Part shown: positions 1 to 7,158 of the stretch, in pieces
How positions within the stretch are numbered: position 1 is the stretch's first letter
How the letters are laid out: each line of letters starts with the position of its first letter
From: a virus
IMG/VR virus record: IMGVR_UViG_3300032770_000513
Coordinates: 1 to 29,472 of that record
Length of the DNA: 29,472 nt
Reading direction: 5' to 3' (one strand)
The notes under the pieces: generated by a model
What the model was told of the DNA's origin: nothing
The model's input: the letters and a program-made list of their open reading frames with translations, nothing else
Database searches by the model: none
Position numbers and translations under genes: made by a program

Positions 1-31
1 AGCGGCCTCAGGCGCTACCCGCTCTCCCACC

Positions 32-559
32 ATGATTCCCCGGCTGCATACCAGTGCTGGAGCCGCCAATGCCATCATGGGCCTGCGGGGTAATCTCTCC
101 ACGCAAGCGACCACCATACCTATTGGCAATCCCGCCAATACTACGGACTACACCGCCTTTAGCTACACCCTCCCTGCGGCAACCCTGGGAGTTGAGCCTC
201 TGAGCGGTGGTGTGACAGGGGTGGAGATTGAATTTGGAGGGAATACCGCCAGCAATGCCAACACGAAACGGGCCAGCATCTGGATGGCTGGGACCCGCAT
301 TGCGGATACGGGCAATGTCGCCTGGTCCGCCGTTGGCTGGGTCCTGCGGGTACGGGTGTTTCGGACCAGTGATACTCTGGTCTTTTACACCTCCATCATC
401 ATGGCCAACAACATCGCCATTCCTGTCTTCCATGGCGCCGTGAGCGTCCCAGCCTTGAGTACCAATACCACGGCCCTGCTAGGGACCGTTGCCTCCCCCG
501 TCAGCGGTGCGGTGAATGATATGGTGGCCTTTAGCTTCACCGTGCAGTACATTGGTTGA
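32..559 (+). CDS. Putative virion surface or decoration protein
   Basis: 175 residues, not recognised by family. It is rich in Thr, Ser, Ala, Gly and Val with alternating hydrophobic residues, lacks Cys, and looks like an all-beta protein such as a head fibre, decoration or tail-associated protein. There is no ribosome binding site before the ATG and the frame is open to base 2, so it could be the C-terminal part of a longer protein. Alternatively the ATG at 32 is real and coupled through an ATGA overlap to a frame that enters from the window edge and stops at 33-35. It is similar in size and style to the protein at 22825, which favours a structural role. It ends 18 bp from the end of the convergent helicase gene. 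Confidence 0.65.
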   Translation: MIPRLHTSAGAANAIMGLRGNLSTQATTIPIGNPANTTDYTAFSYTLPAATLGVEPLSGGVTGVEIEFGGNTASNANTKRASIWMAGTRIADTGNVAWSAVGWVLRVRVFRTSDTLVFYTSIIMANNIAIPVFHGAVSVPALSTNTTALLGTVASPVSGAVNDMVAFSFTVQYIG

Positions 560-562
560 TCC

Positions 563-576
563 TGCCCTGACGGGCA
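563..576. terminator. Hairpin between convergent genes
   Basis: TGCCC (563-567) pairs with GGGCA (572-576) around a 4-nt TGAC loop, exactly filling the 17-bp gap between two convergent stop codons. A bidirectional terminator is the obvious role, but neither strand has a clear T tract, so termination is inferred from position. Confidence 0.4.
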
Positions 577-1305
577 CTATTCCCACTGCGGCAGGCTCCA
601 GGCGCCAGTGAGCGGATGGCGTTCGAGCAGCATCTCCCGCTTGCTGGCCACCTTCGACTTCTCCAATGCCAGCACCGTGCCGGTCAGGGTCAGCATCGTC
701 CCACACAGCCCGGCAAAGCCCTTGTAGCCGCTGCCGGCATGCACCCCGCGTTGGACCGTACTGCTGGGATGGTGGATCAGCAGGTAATGGGTCTCGTGCA
801 TGATGGTGGTGAGCGCTTCCAATACCGCATTCATCGCCGCTTTGGTGTTCAGGTCCCGCTTCGTAATGGCATTGAGGCAATCGAACACCACGAAGCTGAA
901 GGGCTTATGCTTCAGGACCTTGCTGTAGGGGCTGATGGGAGCATACGTGCCCTGGACCAGTTGCTCCAGGTACAGCACGCTGGCCGGGTCATCGAGGCAC
1001 CCCTGGTCAACCTGACAGTAGCTCCAGGCAGCGCTCTCCGGGGCCAGGTTCTTCACTTGCTTCTGCCACTCGTACAAGCCAGCATCGGCCTGGAGGTACA
1101 GGCAGTTCTGCGTGGTAGTGGGCAGACCCAGGAAGGGCTCTCCAGCCTGCAACGCTGCACAGAGCTGAATACACATCATGCTTTTGCCAACTCCTGGGGG
1201 TCCCACAAAGTACGTCCAGGCTCCAGGGCTAATCAGTCCCTCCACGATCCAGGCTTCATCCAGGTCCAGCTGCGCCAATGCTTTAAACGGCTCAAGGCGT
1301 GGCAT
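577..1305 (-). CDS. RepA/AAA_25-like replicative helicase ATPase
   Basis: 242 residues with a RecA-type ATPase fold. Walker A GPPGVGKS is at residues 35-42. A Walker B-like hydrophobic strand ending in Asp (FVVFD) lies near residue 140. A later His-His-Pro segment, followed by an Arg-Gly and a Gly-Ser-Gly-Tyr-Lys-Gly loop, matches the sensor and arginine-finger region of RSF1010 RepA-like hexameric helicases. It would unwind DNA ahead of the phage polymerase. The start has a good upstream GGGGGAG and overlaps the end of the polymerase gene by 14 bp, indicating translational coupling. It is the last gene of the leftward replication operon. A non-replicative RecA-like ATPase role is the alternative. 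Confidence 0.8.
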   Translation of the reverse strand: MPRLEPFKALAQLDLDEAWIVEGLISPGAWTYFVGPPGVGKSMMCIQLCAALQAGEPFLGLPTTTQNCLYLQADAGLYEWQKQVKNLAPESAAWSYCQVDQGCLDDPASVLYLEQLVQGTYAPISPYSKVLKHKPFSFVVFDCLNAITKRDLNTKAAMNAVLEALTTIMHETHYLLIHHPSSTVQRGVHAGSGYKGFAGLCGTMLTLTGTVLALEKSKVASKREMLLERHPLTGAWSLPQWE

Positions 1306-2470
1306 GGTTGCTCCCCCGCTTGATCCGAAACGTTGCCGTCAGGCGAATACTCCGGCCCTGGTAGCTCAAGGTCCGCTGGCATATCTCCTTGCATTGGGCG
1401 AGGGTAGCCTGCTCCTCAGCCTTGTGGTCCGCTATGGTATAGGGGAAGGCCCATTTCAAGCTGTCGTGCTGGTTGTGAATCAGCCACGAATGCGGAAAGG
1501 CCTCTTGTAGCATGATGGCGGTTTCATTGATATAGCTGGCTACAGTTCCCTGGACCACCTGGTTAAAGCCCTCCTTGGCAGTGTGCTGGTCGGAGAGCCA
1601 GAACTTCCTGGGGGCTCCATACAGGTTGCGGCTTTCCCTCGCCGCCTTAATCCGAGCCTGCCAGGTGGCTTTACGCTTCTGGATAGCCACCGTGCTCTCC
1701 ATATAGCGGATAGCCAGGCCTTCAAAGTCGGGGGTGACCGCCTGGCCAGTAGCATCCAGCACCTTATAGCTCTCGATGTGGGGGATCTGCCAGACATAGC
1801 CAGGGTTGTACACCAGCCCCTGGTAGTTGCGCTGCGGCTCCCTCGGTTTGTAGTCAGGCCTGGCTGTGTACACATAGGAGAACTGGCTGCCAAAGGTAAA
1901 GTTCTTGCCCATCGTCCGCCTGCGGTCATCCTTGCCCTGCCATTGGACCGCTCTCCGCCACGCAGCATCAGCCTGGCTACTGTGCGGGTTGCGCAGATCG
2001 CTGGGATAGGGCAGCTGGAACAGATCACAGGCCGTAGGCGTATGGATATCCAGCCCTTCTGCCATAGCGGCTAAGCGCTCAGTCCAGCCGAGGATGAGGC
2101 AATAGATCCGGTGCTCGACTGCGTCTAAATCATGCTCGATCCAGAATGTCCCTGGGGCAGGCATGAAGCAATCCCGAGCCGACCAGCACTGGTCTGTCCA
2201 CTCGTGGTGGTAGGGTGGACAGCCAGCATTGATGCAGGCCTTGGGAAAGTTGGAGATGGGTGGGTCGAGATAGCTCCAGCGTCCGCTGCTCTGCGTGGGC
2301 AGAATCGTCGGTCGGACGACTGCCTGGTCCTGCAATGCCGCAAGAAACGTATTCGCAGTGGTGGCCATGCTGGAGTATTCCAGCCGCAGCTGGGCCAGCT
2401 TCTGCTGGGTGTCACTATGCCCTGGACTGTCCAGGTACTTTCGCAGCACGTCTCGTGTCACGCTTGGCAT
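1292..2470 (-). CDS. Family A DNA polymerase, palm and fingers half
   Basis: 392 residues carrying the polymerase motifs of PolA. Motif A is DLDAVEHR (residues 114-121; Asp114, Glu119 and Arg121 in the expected places). Motif B has Arg185, Lys189, Phe193 and Phe197 at the O-helix spacing; position 197 is normally Tyr. Motif C is QHDS (334-337), where the usual HDE reads HDS. There is no exonuclease domain: this, and the start of the thumb, are on the overlapping upstream gene (2415-3872). The first residues look like the region that follows the thumb in PolA, so the two genes together make one normal polymerase. An internal GGAGGGAG lies 9-12 nt before the ATG, supporting independent initiation inside the upstream gene. 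Confidence 0.88.
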   Translation of the reverse strand: MPSVTRDVLRKYLDSPGHSDTQQKLAQLRLEYSSMATTANTFLAALQDQAVVRPTILPTQSSGRWSYLDPPISNFPKACINAGCPPYHHEWTDQCWSARDCFMPAPGTFWIEHDLDAVEHRIYCLILGWTERLAAMAEGLDIHTPTACDLFQLPYPSDLRNPHSSQADAAWRRAVQWQGKDDRRRTMGKNFTFGSQFSYVYTARPDYKPREPQRNYQGLVYNPGYVWQIPHIESYKVLDATGQAVTPDFEGLAIRYMESTVAIQKRKATWQARIKAARESRNLYGAPRKFWLSDQHTAKEGFNQVVQGTVASYINETAIMLQEAFPHSWLIHNQHDSLKWAFPYTIADHKAEEQATLAQCKEICQRTLSYQGRSIRLTATFRIKRGSNHATP

Positions 2471-3872
2471 GGGTCGTTTCTCCCTCCGGGAAAAGTACGC
2501 TGGAGAGCTGCTGGTTGCTCGCCAGATTGAATGCAGGATCGCCAGTCAGGGCCTGCGCCTCCGCCTTCAGCGCTGCAAGCCGTGTGGTGAAGCGGCTGGA
2601 AGCCTCCTGGACCCTGGCATGATCGACAGGAATGCCATGCTGCTGGAAGCGGTCCAGCACATGCAACAGGGGCTGACGACGCTGGCGGTACTCCGCATAG
2701 GCCTGGGGATCACGCTCAAACTGCCTGCACAGCTCCCGCCACACATCGTTGAGCGTCGTGAAGGCATCGAGCCCGGCATACAGCCACCGCAGCTCAGGTA
2801 CCTCCCGCAGGTGCTTATGGCGATTGAAGCGTCCGTACTTGCTCAGCATGTAGTCCAGGTTATGCAGCTCTCCAGGCCACAGCACCGCATCAGCCAGCAT
2901 GCAATCCTCCAGCACGAACTGATCTGTGCCAAACACCGCCCTGAAGTGCGGCAGGTCCACAATGGCATTCTGGGCAATGACCGCCAGGTCCTCTGGCACC
3001 TCCAGCGGAAACTCTGTGCCCCACTCAGTGACATCGACGAAGTGGACATGCCCCTCGGTATCGGCCAGGCTCCACTGCTCCAGCTTGCCCAGGCTATCGT
3101 ATTCCGTGTCAAAGCCGATGACTGGAGGCAGGGCTTTCGGTGGCTCCAGGGTGACATCAGGCAACGCTGCTGGCCAGGTCCCTCGCACCAATGCCCCCAG
3201 GCGCCTGAAGTCCCTGAGGGTAGCATGGTAGAGCTGCGTGTCTCGGAACAGCGCTGCAATGTGCAAGGTGGCAAAGATGGTCACACGGTCGCTGCCACTG
3301 TAATAGCTCGTGACGCCTGGGATGTACTCCTGCGGAGTCCACAGGGTCGCACTGCCCCTGCCTAAGGCCCAGCCTCGCCAGCTGCCAATGTTGCTCTGGC
3401 CGGTCATGGCATAGAGCGCCAGGCTGCCCATGGCGACCACGGTGCGGACGCTGTCAGGCGGATGGAAATGCGCTGCCATGCAGTGCTGGATAGCCTGCCG
3501 GAGCATGGGCTGCGTAATGCGCTTGCTCGGATCATGGCCGGTCAGGCTGGGCAGCTCATTCAGGCCATAGGGACGGCATTTGATGACATTGTCCAGGCTG
3601 TGTTCCTCCAGGGAGCCCAGCTGGGCCAGTGGCCAGAACTCCCGCCGGAGCCAGTGGCCAGTTGCGCCAATCAGCGGCTGAGGCACACAGGGCTCCGTGA
3701 TTTCCTGGCCGTAGTGCTTCTCCAGCACCCTGGCGCCGATCTCCTCATTGACGCCAGGATTCTGTCCCAGGACCAGCACGGGGCTGTTGCGGTATCTGCC
3801 TGGGACGTAGTACGGACTGAGGGTTTCGAACGGACAGCCTGCACACGAGGCAGGCTTGGGAATAGGGGGCAT
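2415..3872 (-). CDS. UDG-like domain fused to 3'-5' exonuclease and polymerase N-terminus
   Basis: 485 residues. Residues 8-215 resemble an iron-sulfur uracil-DNA glycosylase: Cys10-x2-Cys13, a GQNPG motif at about 36-40 (GEAPG in classical family 4), NVIKCRP with Cys99, a further Cys131 and a late LHIAA motif near 204. Residues 250-375 form a DnaQ-like proofreading exonuclease with Asp255/Glu257 (DTE), Asp306 and Tyr365-x3-Asp369 all present. Residues 385-465 match the start of the PolA thumb and end in a FNLASNQQL segment, where the frame changes and runs 56 bp past the next gene's ATG. AAGGAG precedes the start. The fusion suggests base-excision or uracil surveillance coupled to synthesis. 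Altered UDG motif residues leave glycosylase activity unproven. Confidence 0.87.
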   Translation of the reverse strand: MPPIPKPASCAGCPFETLSPYYVPGRYRNSPVLVLGQNPGVNEEIGARVLEKHYGQEITEPCVPQPLIGATGHWLRREFWPLAQLGSLEEHSLDNVIKCRPYGLNELPSLTGHDPSKRITQPMLRQAIQHCMAAHFHPPDSVRTVVAMGSLALYAMTGQSNIGSWRGWALGRGSATLWTPQEYIPGVTSYYSGSDRVTIFATLHIAALFRDTQLYHATLRDFRRLGALVRGTWPAALPDVTLEPPKALPPVIGFDTEYDSLGKLEQWSLADTEGHVHFVDVTEWGTEFPLEVPEDLAVIAQNAIVDLPHFRAVFGTDQFVLEDCMLADAVLWPGELHNLDYMLSKYGRFNRHKHLREVPELRWLYAGLDAFTTLNDVWRELCRQFERDPQAYAEYRQRRQPLLHVLDRFQQHGIPVDHARVQEASSRFTTRLAALKAEAQALTGDPAFNLASNQQLSSVLFPEGETTHAKRDTRRAAKVPGQSRA

Positions 3873-3929
3873 AGGTGCTCCTTCCAGCGCGAGAAGGGAC
3901 TGCCGATGCCAGCAGTCCCCCTGCCATGG

Positions 3930-4484
3930 CTAGGCGTATTTGCGGAGTTGCCGCAGGTAATTCCTCCCGGTCCCTCGGGTAATGTACATCTGATAGAGCG
4001 CTGTCTGGAGCCAGGGGATAAGCTCCTGGAGCCCCTCAGGCCAGCGTTCCTTGATGCTGCGGAACAGCTCCAGGCATTTCCCCCAGGTTTCGCTTCGAGG
4101 GTCTCCACGGACTTCATCGTACCCCAGGCGCCAATCAGGGCTGAAGCTAAAGGAGAAGGGACCTTTCAGCCTCGTATCGATGGTGGTGGCAATGCCTGAG
4201 ACGGTAAAGATCATCCTGCCCTGGGGACTCTTATCCCCCTCAGCACACTCCCGATCGTCAAAGACCTGCGTAATGCGGCATTTGCCTTGATGCCACACAT
4301 ACCAGTCATTGGGAAGAAACAGCGCTTCAGCCGCCTTGGCAATTTCCTCCACGGAAATCGGGAAATCCAGCTGCATCTCCGTGGGAGACTGGTGCACCGT
4401 GGCAGTGCTTGGCAAATCCTCCTCGATGATGGCTGGGACCTCCTCAGCTGTAAAGAATTCCGTAGCTTTCCGTGCTCGTGGCAT
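3930..4484 (-). CDS. Conserved-looking replication-operon protein, unknown function
   Basis: 184 residues, not recognised. It has an acidic, low-hydrophobicity N-terminus (about 1-35), a central part with aromatic and beta-type strands (residues 60-125) and a basic C-terminal tail. Its place directly after the Sak4-like ATPase gene (11 bp gap) and before the polymerase resembles where phages often carry a single-strand binding or recombination partner of Sak4-type proteins, but no OB-fold signature can be seen by eye. AGGAG lies 7 nt before the ATG. A 57-bp gap separates it from the polymerase gene. Confidence 0.7.
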   Translation of the reverse strand: MPRARKATEFFTAEEVPAIIEEDLPSTATVHQSPTEMQLDFPISVEEIAKAAEALFLPNDWYVWHQGKCRITQVFDDRECAEGDKSPQGRMIFTVSGIATTIDTRLKGPFSFSFSPDWRLGYDEVRGDPRSETWGKCLELFRSIKERWPEGLQELIPWLQTALYQMYITRGTGRNYLRQLRKYA

Positions 4485-4495
4485 GATCGCTCCTG

Positions 4496-5368
4496 TCAGG
4501 TGTTGAGAATGAAGTCACACAGATTGGGCCAGCTCTGATGCACATACGTGGGGACGATATGGTGCAGGCCCTTGACCCCGACATGCTGCACATCGCCTCG
4601 GGGCTTGAGTTGCCAGGTGTAATGCTGCCCGGTGGCCACTTCAGCGGCTGTCTCCTTATGCTTGCGGTAGACCGCACAGCTGTCGCACTCCTGGGGATAG
4701 CTCAGCCCGGCCCGAATGCTCCAATCGAACTCGCCATTGATGGTATAGCCCATCTGGCCTGGGAACGCTGGCAACCAGACCCGCTGGCCCGTTCGCTGTG
4801 CGGTGCGTTTCTCCGCCTCGCTGGCGTTCTCGTCTTCCCCGGCCAGCCGTTCCCAGGCTGTGGCGACAAACAGTGGTGTGTTGCTCATGTAAATTTCCGT
4901 CAGGTAATTACGAAACAGCTGGTGGGCATGCCCATACAGCCGTGTGGTATAGTCCCCCTTTTCATCAAATACCTGGCCCTGCAGGTACCGCCCTTTGCTG
5001 ACGATATCCATGCACAGCTCATAGAACTTGCTCAAGCCATCATAGAAGAACAGCTCATACGCTCCATGCTTGCCTGTGAGAATCTGTCTCGTGATGGCCA
5101 ATGTCGCCTGATACTTCTCCAGGCTGAGCTGATACCGCTCCAGCAGCGTTGCGGACTCTGCCAATGGCTCAGAGGTAACAATCAGACTGCGTACAGCCTC
5201 CGTCTCCATGGGGAGCGATTTCACCCCCTTTTCATCAGGCCCACTGAGGGCAATACAGGGCACATCGACGCTCTGCAGCAGGAACGTCTTGCCGGTATTG
5301 GGTCCACCGCTAATCAGGCCTCGGCTGGCCATGCTCCGCGACTGCGGGGACGTAATGCTGACTGGCAT
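4496..5368 (-). CDS. Sak4/AAA_24-like RecA-family ATPase
   Basis: 290 residues. Walker A GGPNTGKT is at residues 21-28 and a Walker B-like strand FFYD lies near residue 128. The short RecA-like core with an N-terminal P-loop is typical of the phage nucleotide-binding AAA_24 group, which includes Sak4 single-strand annealing or recombination proteins. Two Cys in a Cys-x2-Cys lie near residues 228-231. It is the first gene of the leftward operon: AAGGAGGAG lies just before the ATG and a consensus promoter reads into it from 5460-5432. The probable role is recombination-dependent replication with the operon's polymerase and helicase. Sak4 versus another AAA_24 member cannot be settled from motifs alone. 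Confidence 0.78.
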   Translation of the reverse strand: MPVSITSPQSRSMASRGLISGGPNTGKTFLLQSVDVPCIALSGPDEKGVKSLPMETEAVRSLIVTSEPLAESATLLERYQLSLEKYQATLAITRQILTGKHGAYELFFYDGLSKFYELCMDIVSKGRYLQGQVFDEKGDYTTRLYGHAHQLFRNYLTEIYMSNTPLFVATAWERLAGEDENASEAEKRTAQRTGQRVWLPAFPGQMGYTINGEFDWSIRAGLSYPQECDSCAVYRKHKETAAEVATGQHYTWQLKPRGDVQHVGVKGLHHIVPTYVHQSWPNLCDFILNT

Positions 5369-5382
5369 ACTCCTCCTTTCGG

Positions 5383-5411
5383 TTGCAGGGTGGCCATGCA
5401 GCCGCTATACT
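5383..5411 (+). promoter_or_regulatory. Rightward sigma70 promoter
   Basis: TTGCAG (5383-5388), a 17-bp spacer and TATACT (5406-5411) give a near-consensus promoter reading into the small gene at 5471. The expected start near 5418 faces the start of the opposite promoter (about 5425) at only a few bases. Confidence 0.65.
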
Positions 5412-5420
5412 AGCTCCACA

Positions 5421-5459
5421 TGACAGTAGTAAGTGTAGTGCACCACTATTCCCCTGTCA
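5421..5459. promoter_or_regulatory. Candidate operator with inverted repeats
   Basis: TGACAG (5421-5426) and CTGTCA (5454-5459) form an outer inverted repeat around the leftward -10 and spacer. Inside it TAGTG and CACTA (5436-5440, 5444-5448) form a second, closely spaced one. A bound regulator here would block both facing promoters. Confidence 0.45.
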
Positions 5460-5460
5460 A
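5432..5460 (-). promoter_or_regulatory. Leftward promoter of the replication operon
   Basis: On the minus strand TTGACA (5460-5455), a 17-bp spacer and TACACT (5437-5432) form an almost perfect sigma70 promoter for the ATPase-polymerase-helicase operon. The -10 box lies inside ACTACACTTAC (minus strand, 5439-5429), the shared candidate operator motif of this phage. Confidence 0.75.
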
Positions 5461-5470
5461 GGAGCAGCCC

Positions 5471-5758
5471 ATGGAGCCCTCTCGATCCCTCTCCCCAGGA
5501 CGCCGTACCCTCCGTATGGCGGGTCTCAGCCGCAGTGATTTCCAGCTGTTCACCCTCTTGAAGAAGCACTTTGGCTTTGACATGCGGCAGATCGTCATCC
5601 TCGGCTTCCGATGGCTGTATGCCAGCTGGCATGAGCCTCGGCTCAGGGCCATGGTCATTGCCCTGGCCCAGGAGATTGTGGCCGAGGACCTCAATGAGGA
5701 GGGCCCCCGAGGCACATACAGACCGCTGGATGCGATCACCCAGGACATCCCATCCTAG
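5471..5758 (+). CDS. Small early protein, possible ribbon-helix-helix regulator
   Basis: 95 residues. The start at 5471 is chosen because AAGGAG (5459-5464) lies 6 nt before it; an in-frame ATG at 5420 would leave almost no leader after the promoter. The middle (about residues 22-55) reads as a helix, a Gly-Phe-Asp turn and a helix running into hydrophobic residues, similar in outline to ribbon-helix-helix or small HTH regulators. Its position alone between facing promoters and before a strong terminator fits an early regulator. No family is recognised, so DNA binding is inference only. Confidence 0.7.
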   Translation: MEPSRSLSPGRRTLRMAGLSRSDFQLFTLLKKHFGFDMRQIVILGFRWLYASWHEPRLRAMVIALAQEIVAEDLNEEGPRGTYRPLDAITQDIPS

Positions 5759-5811
5759 GCGGACGCAAGTGCTCAGCCTGGAAAGCCAGAGCACTTTCCG
5801 CCACATTTTCA
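5758..5811 (+). terminator. Strong hairpin terminator after the early regulator
   Basis: GGCGGA (5758-5763) pairs with TCCGCC (5797-5802) and AAGTGCTC (5767-5774) pairs with GAGCACTT (5789-5796), with a 3-nt bulge on the 5' side, followed by ACATTTTC. It starts within the stop codon of the gene at 5471. The T tract is short but the 14 base pairs are perfect. Confidence 0.6.
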
Positions 5812-6171
5812 AAACTTCCAACGGCCAATGTTCACAATCTCAGGCATTGTTCCCCCTGGGGATTCTGTCACCTTTTATACCAGGACGAACAGGCCCTAGA
5901 GCCAGGTGGTGAGAATAGGAATAGTTTGAACAGCCCTAATGAGGTAGTGCTCTTGATAGTCCCAGTGCCCTGGTGGACTCCTTCCCAGTTGGAGGCTCCC
6001 TCTGCACCATCCATCGATCCAGGGTAGTGCATATATATACCTCTCGCATACGAGACGTAATATATATACCCCAATGCCCCTGCAGCAGCCCTGGACCATG
6101 CCCCATGGCTGCCCTAAGCCATTGAGAATGCAGCGCCTGGAGAATACTTGCAGGGGAAGGCTGCCCAGCCC
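5812..6171. other. Noncoding region with AT-rich repeats
   Basis: No convincing gene in about 360 bp. The notable part is 6028-6069 (AT-rich repeats around a hairpin, listed separately). CCCCTGCA (6077-6084) and TGCAGGGG (6149-6156) form a longer-range inverted repeat. The next promoter begins at 6172. An origin or a transcription-control region is possible. Confidence 0.5.
6028..6069. repeat. AT-rich direct repeats flanking a small hairpin
   Basis: Two ATATATATACC stretches (about 6031-6041 and 6060-6070) flank a hairpin with TCTCG (6042-6046), a CATA loop and CGAGA (6051-6055). The 15-mer from 6054 to 6068 (GACGTAATATATATA) recurs exactly at 10639-10653, and TGCATATATATA (6028-6039) recurs inverted at 14836-14847. 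These are sharp AT islands in a GC-rich genome, so an origin, unwinding element or regulatory site is possible. Confidence 0.5.
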
Positions 6172-6199
6172 TTGACAGGCTCACAGCAGTAGGTATACT
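6172..6199 (+). promoter_or_regulatory. Promoter of the rightward early operon
   Basis: TTGACA (6172-6177), a 16-bp spacer and TATACT (6194-6199) read into the coupled gene string that starts at 6273. A short inverted repeat CTGT-TAT-ACAG (6198-6208) overlaps the expected start and may be a regulator site. It lacks the ACTACACT motif of the other operons. Confidence 0.65.
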
Positions 6200-6272
6200 G
6201 TTATACAGATGCTGTAGCACAGTTGCTATGGCCAGTACTAACGGGCCGAGTGCCCAGACAGGAGAATGCTCC

Positions 6273-6539
6273 ATGACCCACCAGGAACGCACCACCATTT
6301 GCACCGCTGAATATGACCGCCATGCCGTTGCGGCTGCCATTGCCGCAGTGAATGCCGCGTTGCCCAAGCGCTACACCCTGCTCGGCTACATCCACAATGA
6401 GCCATGCCAAGCCTGTGATGACGCGACTGACGGTGCCTTTCTGCTCCGGGACTGGCTGGCACCAACGGGACATGCAGTGCATCTGTACCTCTGTGACCTC
6501 TGCTGTGACCGCTGGATTGATGCCGTCGAGGAGATGTAG
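6273..6539 (+). CDS. Small zinc-ribbon-like early protein
   Basis: 88 residues. The ATG at 6273 is preferred over an in-frame ATG at 6228 because AGGAG (6260-6264) lies 8 nt before it. Two Cys-x2-Cys pairs (CQAC near residue 45, CDLC near residue 75) about 30 residues apart are the pattern of a small structural zinc ribbon. It is the first gene of the early operon and its stop is 2 bp before the next ATG. A nucleic-acid or host-protein binding role is plausible; the family is not recognised. Confidence 0.75.
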   Translation: MTHQERTTICTAEYDRHAVAAAIAAVNAALPKRYTLLGYIHNEPCQACDDATDGAFLLRDWLAPTGHAVHLYLCDLCCDRWIDAVEEM

Positions 6540-6541
6540 CC

Positions 6542-6811
6542 ATGCTGGAAACGCCAGGCTTCGCCACGACCCTTAACCGCATCAATGCCCTGTGTGCTGA
6601 GCGGCACTGGTACTTTCGCCTGGAGGTCCAGCGGGTCGATACGACCCAGTGGATTCCAGGCCTCTGCTGGCCCTATGCCGTGCCTCCACGCCAGGTGCCG
6701 TGCTCTATCCTTCCCTACAGCTCCGAAGAGGTACAGGGCTGGCTGTGGGGCTTTGAAATGGCACTCGGGCTCATGCCCTGGACTGCCTCAACCACCAGGG
6801 AGAACAAGTAA
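6542..6811 (+). CDS. Small early protein, unknown function
   Basis: 89 residues, rich in Trp and Pro in the second half, not recognised. GAGGAG is 9 nt before the ATG. Its stop codon overlaps the next start by one base (TAATG), so the two are translationally coupled. No membrane segment, zinc motif or repeat is visible. Evidence that it is real is its place in a tight operon and its good ribosome binding site. Confidence 0.7.
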   Translation: MLETPGFATTLNRINALCAERHWYFRLEVQRVDTTQWIPGLCWPYAVPPRQVPCSILPYSSEEVQGWLWGFEMALGLMPWTASTTRENK

Positions 6812-7158
6812 TGCCGCAGAATAGGCCATTGCAGACACGAGAAGGCATCAAGGTTCAATCGACAGACCTAACCCATAGAATCACCCTCGCCCAGTTGAAA
6901 AGTGCGTATGTGGACCTCTCAGGGCAGCTCTACGGGCATATTCCGGCGGAGCAACGATTGCGGAGAGCGATGGAGATGCTCTGCTACGACAGGCAGTACA
7001 CGTTCCTCCAGGAGAGCGATGGGACCTACACGGTCACTGGCCCCAATGCCGCCTATACCGTCACCGCCACGGACTGTAGCTGCCCGGATAGCGAGGTCCT
7101 GTGCAAGCATCGCCTGGCCATTCGCCTGTTCCAGATGGCCCAACGGAGATACGTATGA
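6811..7158 (+). CDS. SWIM-type zinc finger protein
   Basis: 115 residues. The C-terminal third has the SWIM signature: Cys89-x-Cys91, a six-residue spacer, Cys98-x-His100, preceded by beta-type strands (TYTVTG, AYTVTA) as in genuine SWIM domains. SWIM fingers bind DNA or proteins and occur in bacterial ATPases and small phage proteins; here the domain stands almost alone. GGGAG lies about 9 nt upstream. The gene overlaps both neighbours (TAATG at the start, ATGA at the end). A DNA- or host-protein-binding early protein is the best inference. Confidence 0.8.
   Translation: MPQNRPLQTREGIKVQSTDLTHRITLAQLKSAYVDLSGQLYGHIPAEQRLRRAMEMLCYDRQYTFLQESDGTYTVTGPNAAYTVTATDCSCPDSEVLCKHRLAIRLFQMAQRRYV

Noticed and set aside
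8-433. Minus-strand frame of 141 codons opposite the first gene
   Set aside because: Gly/Pro/His-rich composition, no ribosome binding site, fully antisense to a more plausible gene.
616-1323. Plus-strand frame of 235 codons over the helicase gene
   Set aside because: Antisense shadow of a gene with clear Walker motifs.
2295-3365. Plus-strand frame of 356 codons across the polymerase genes
   Set aside because: Shadow of motif-bearing polymerase frames; no ribosome binding site or family features.
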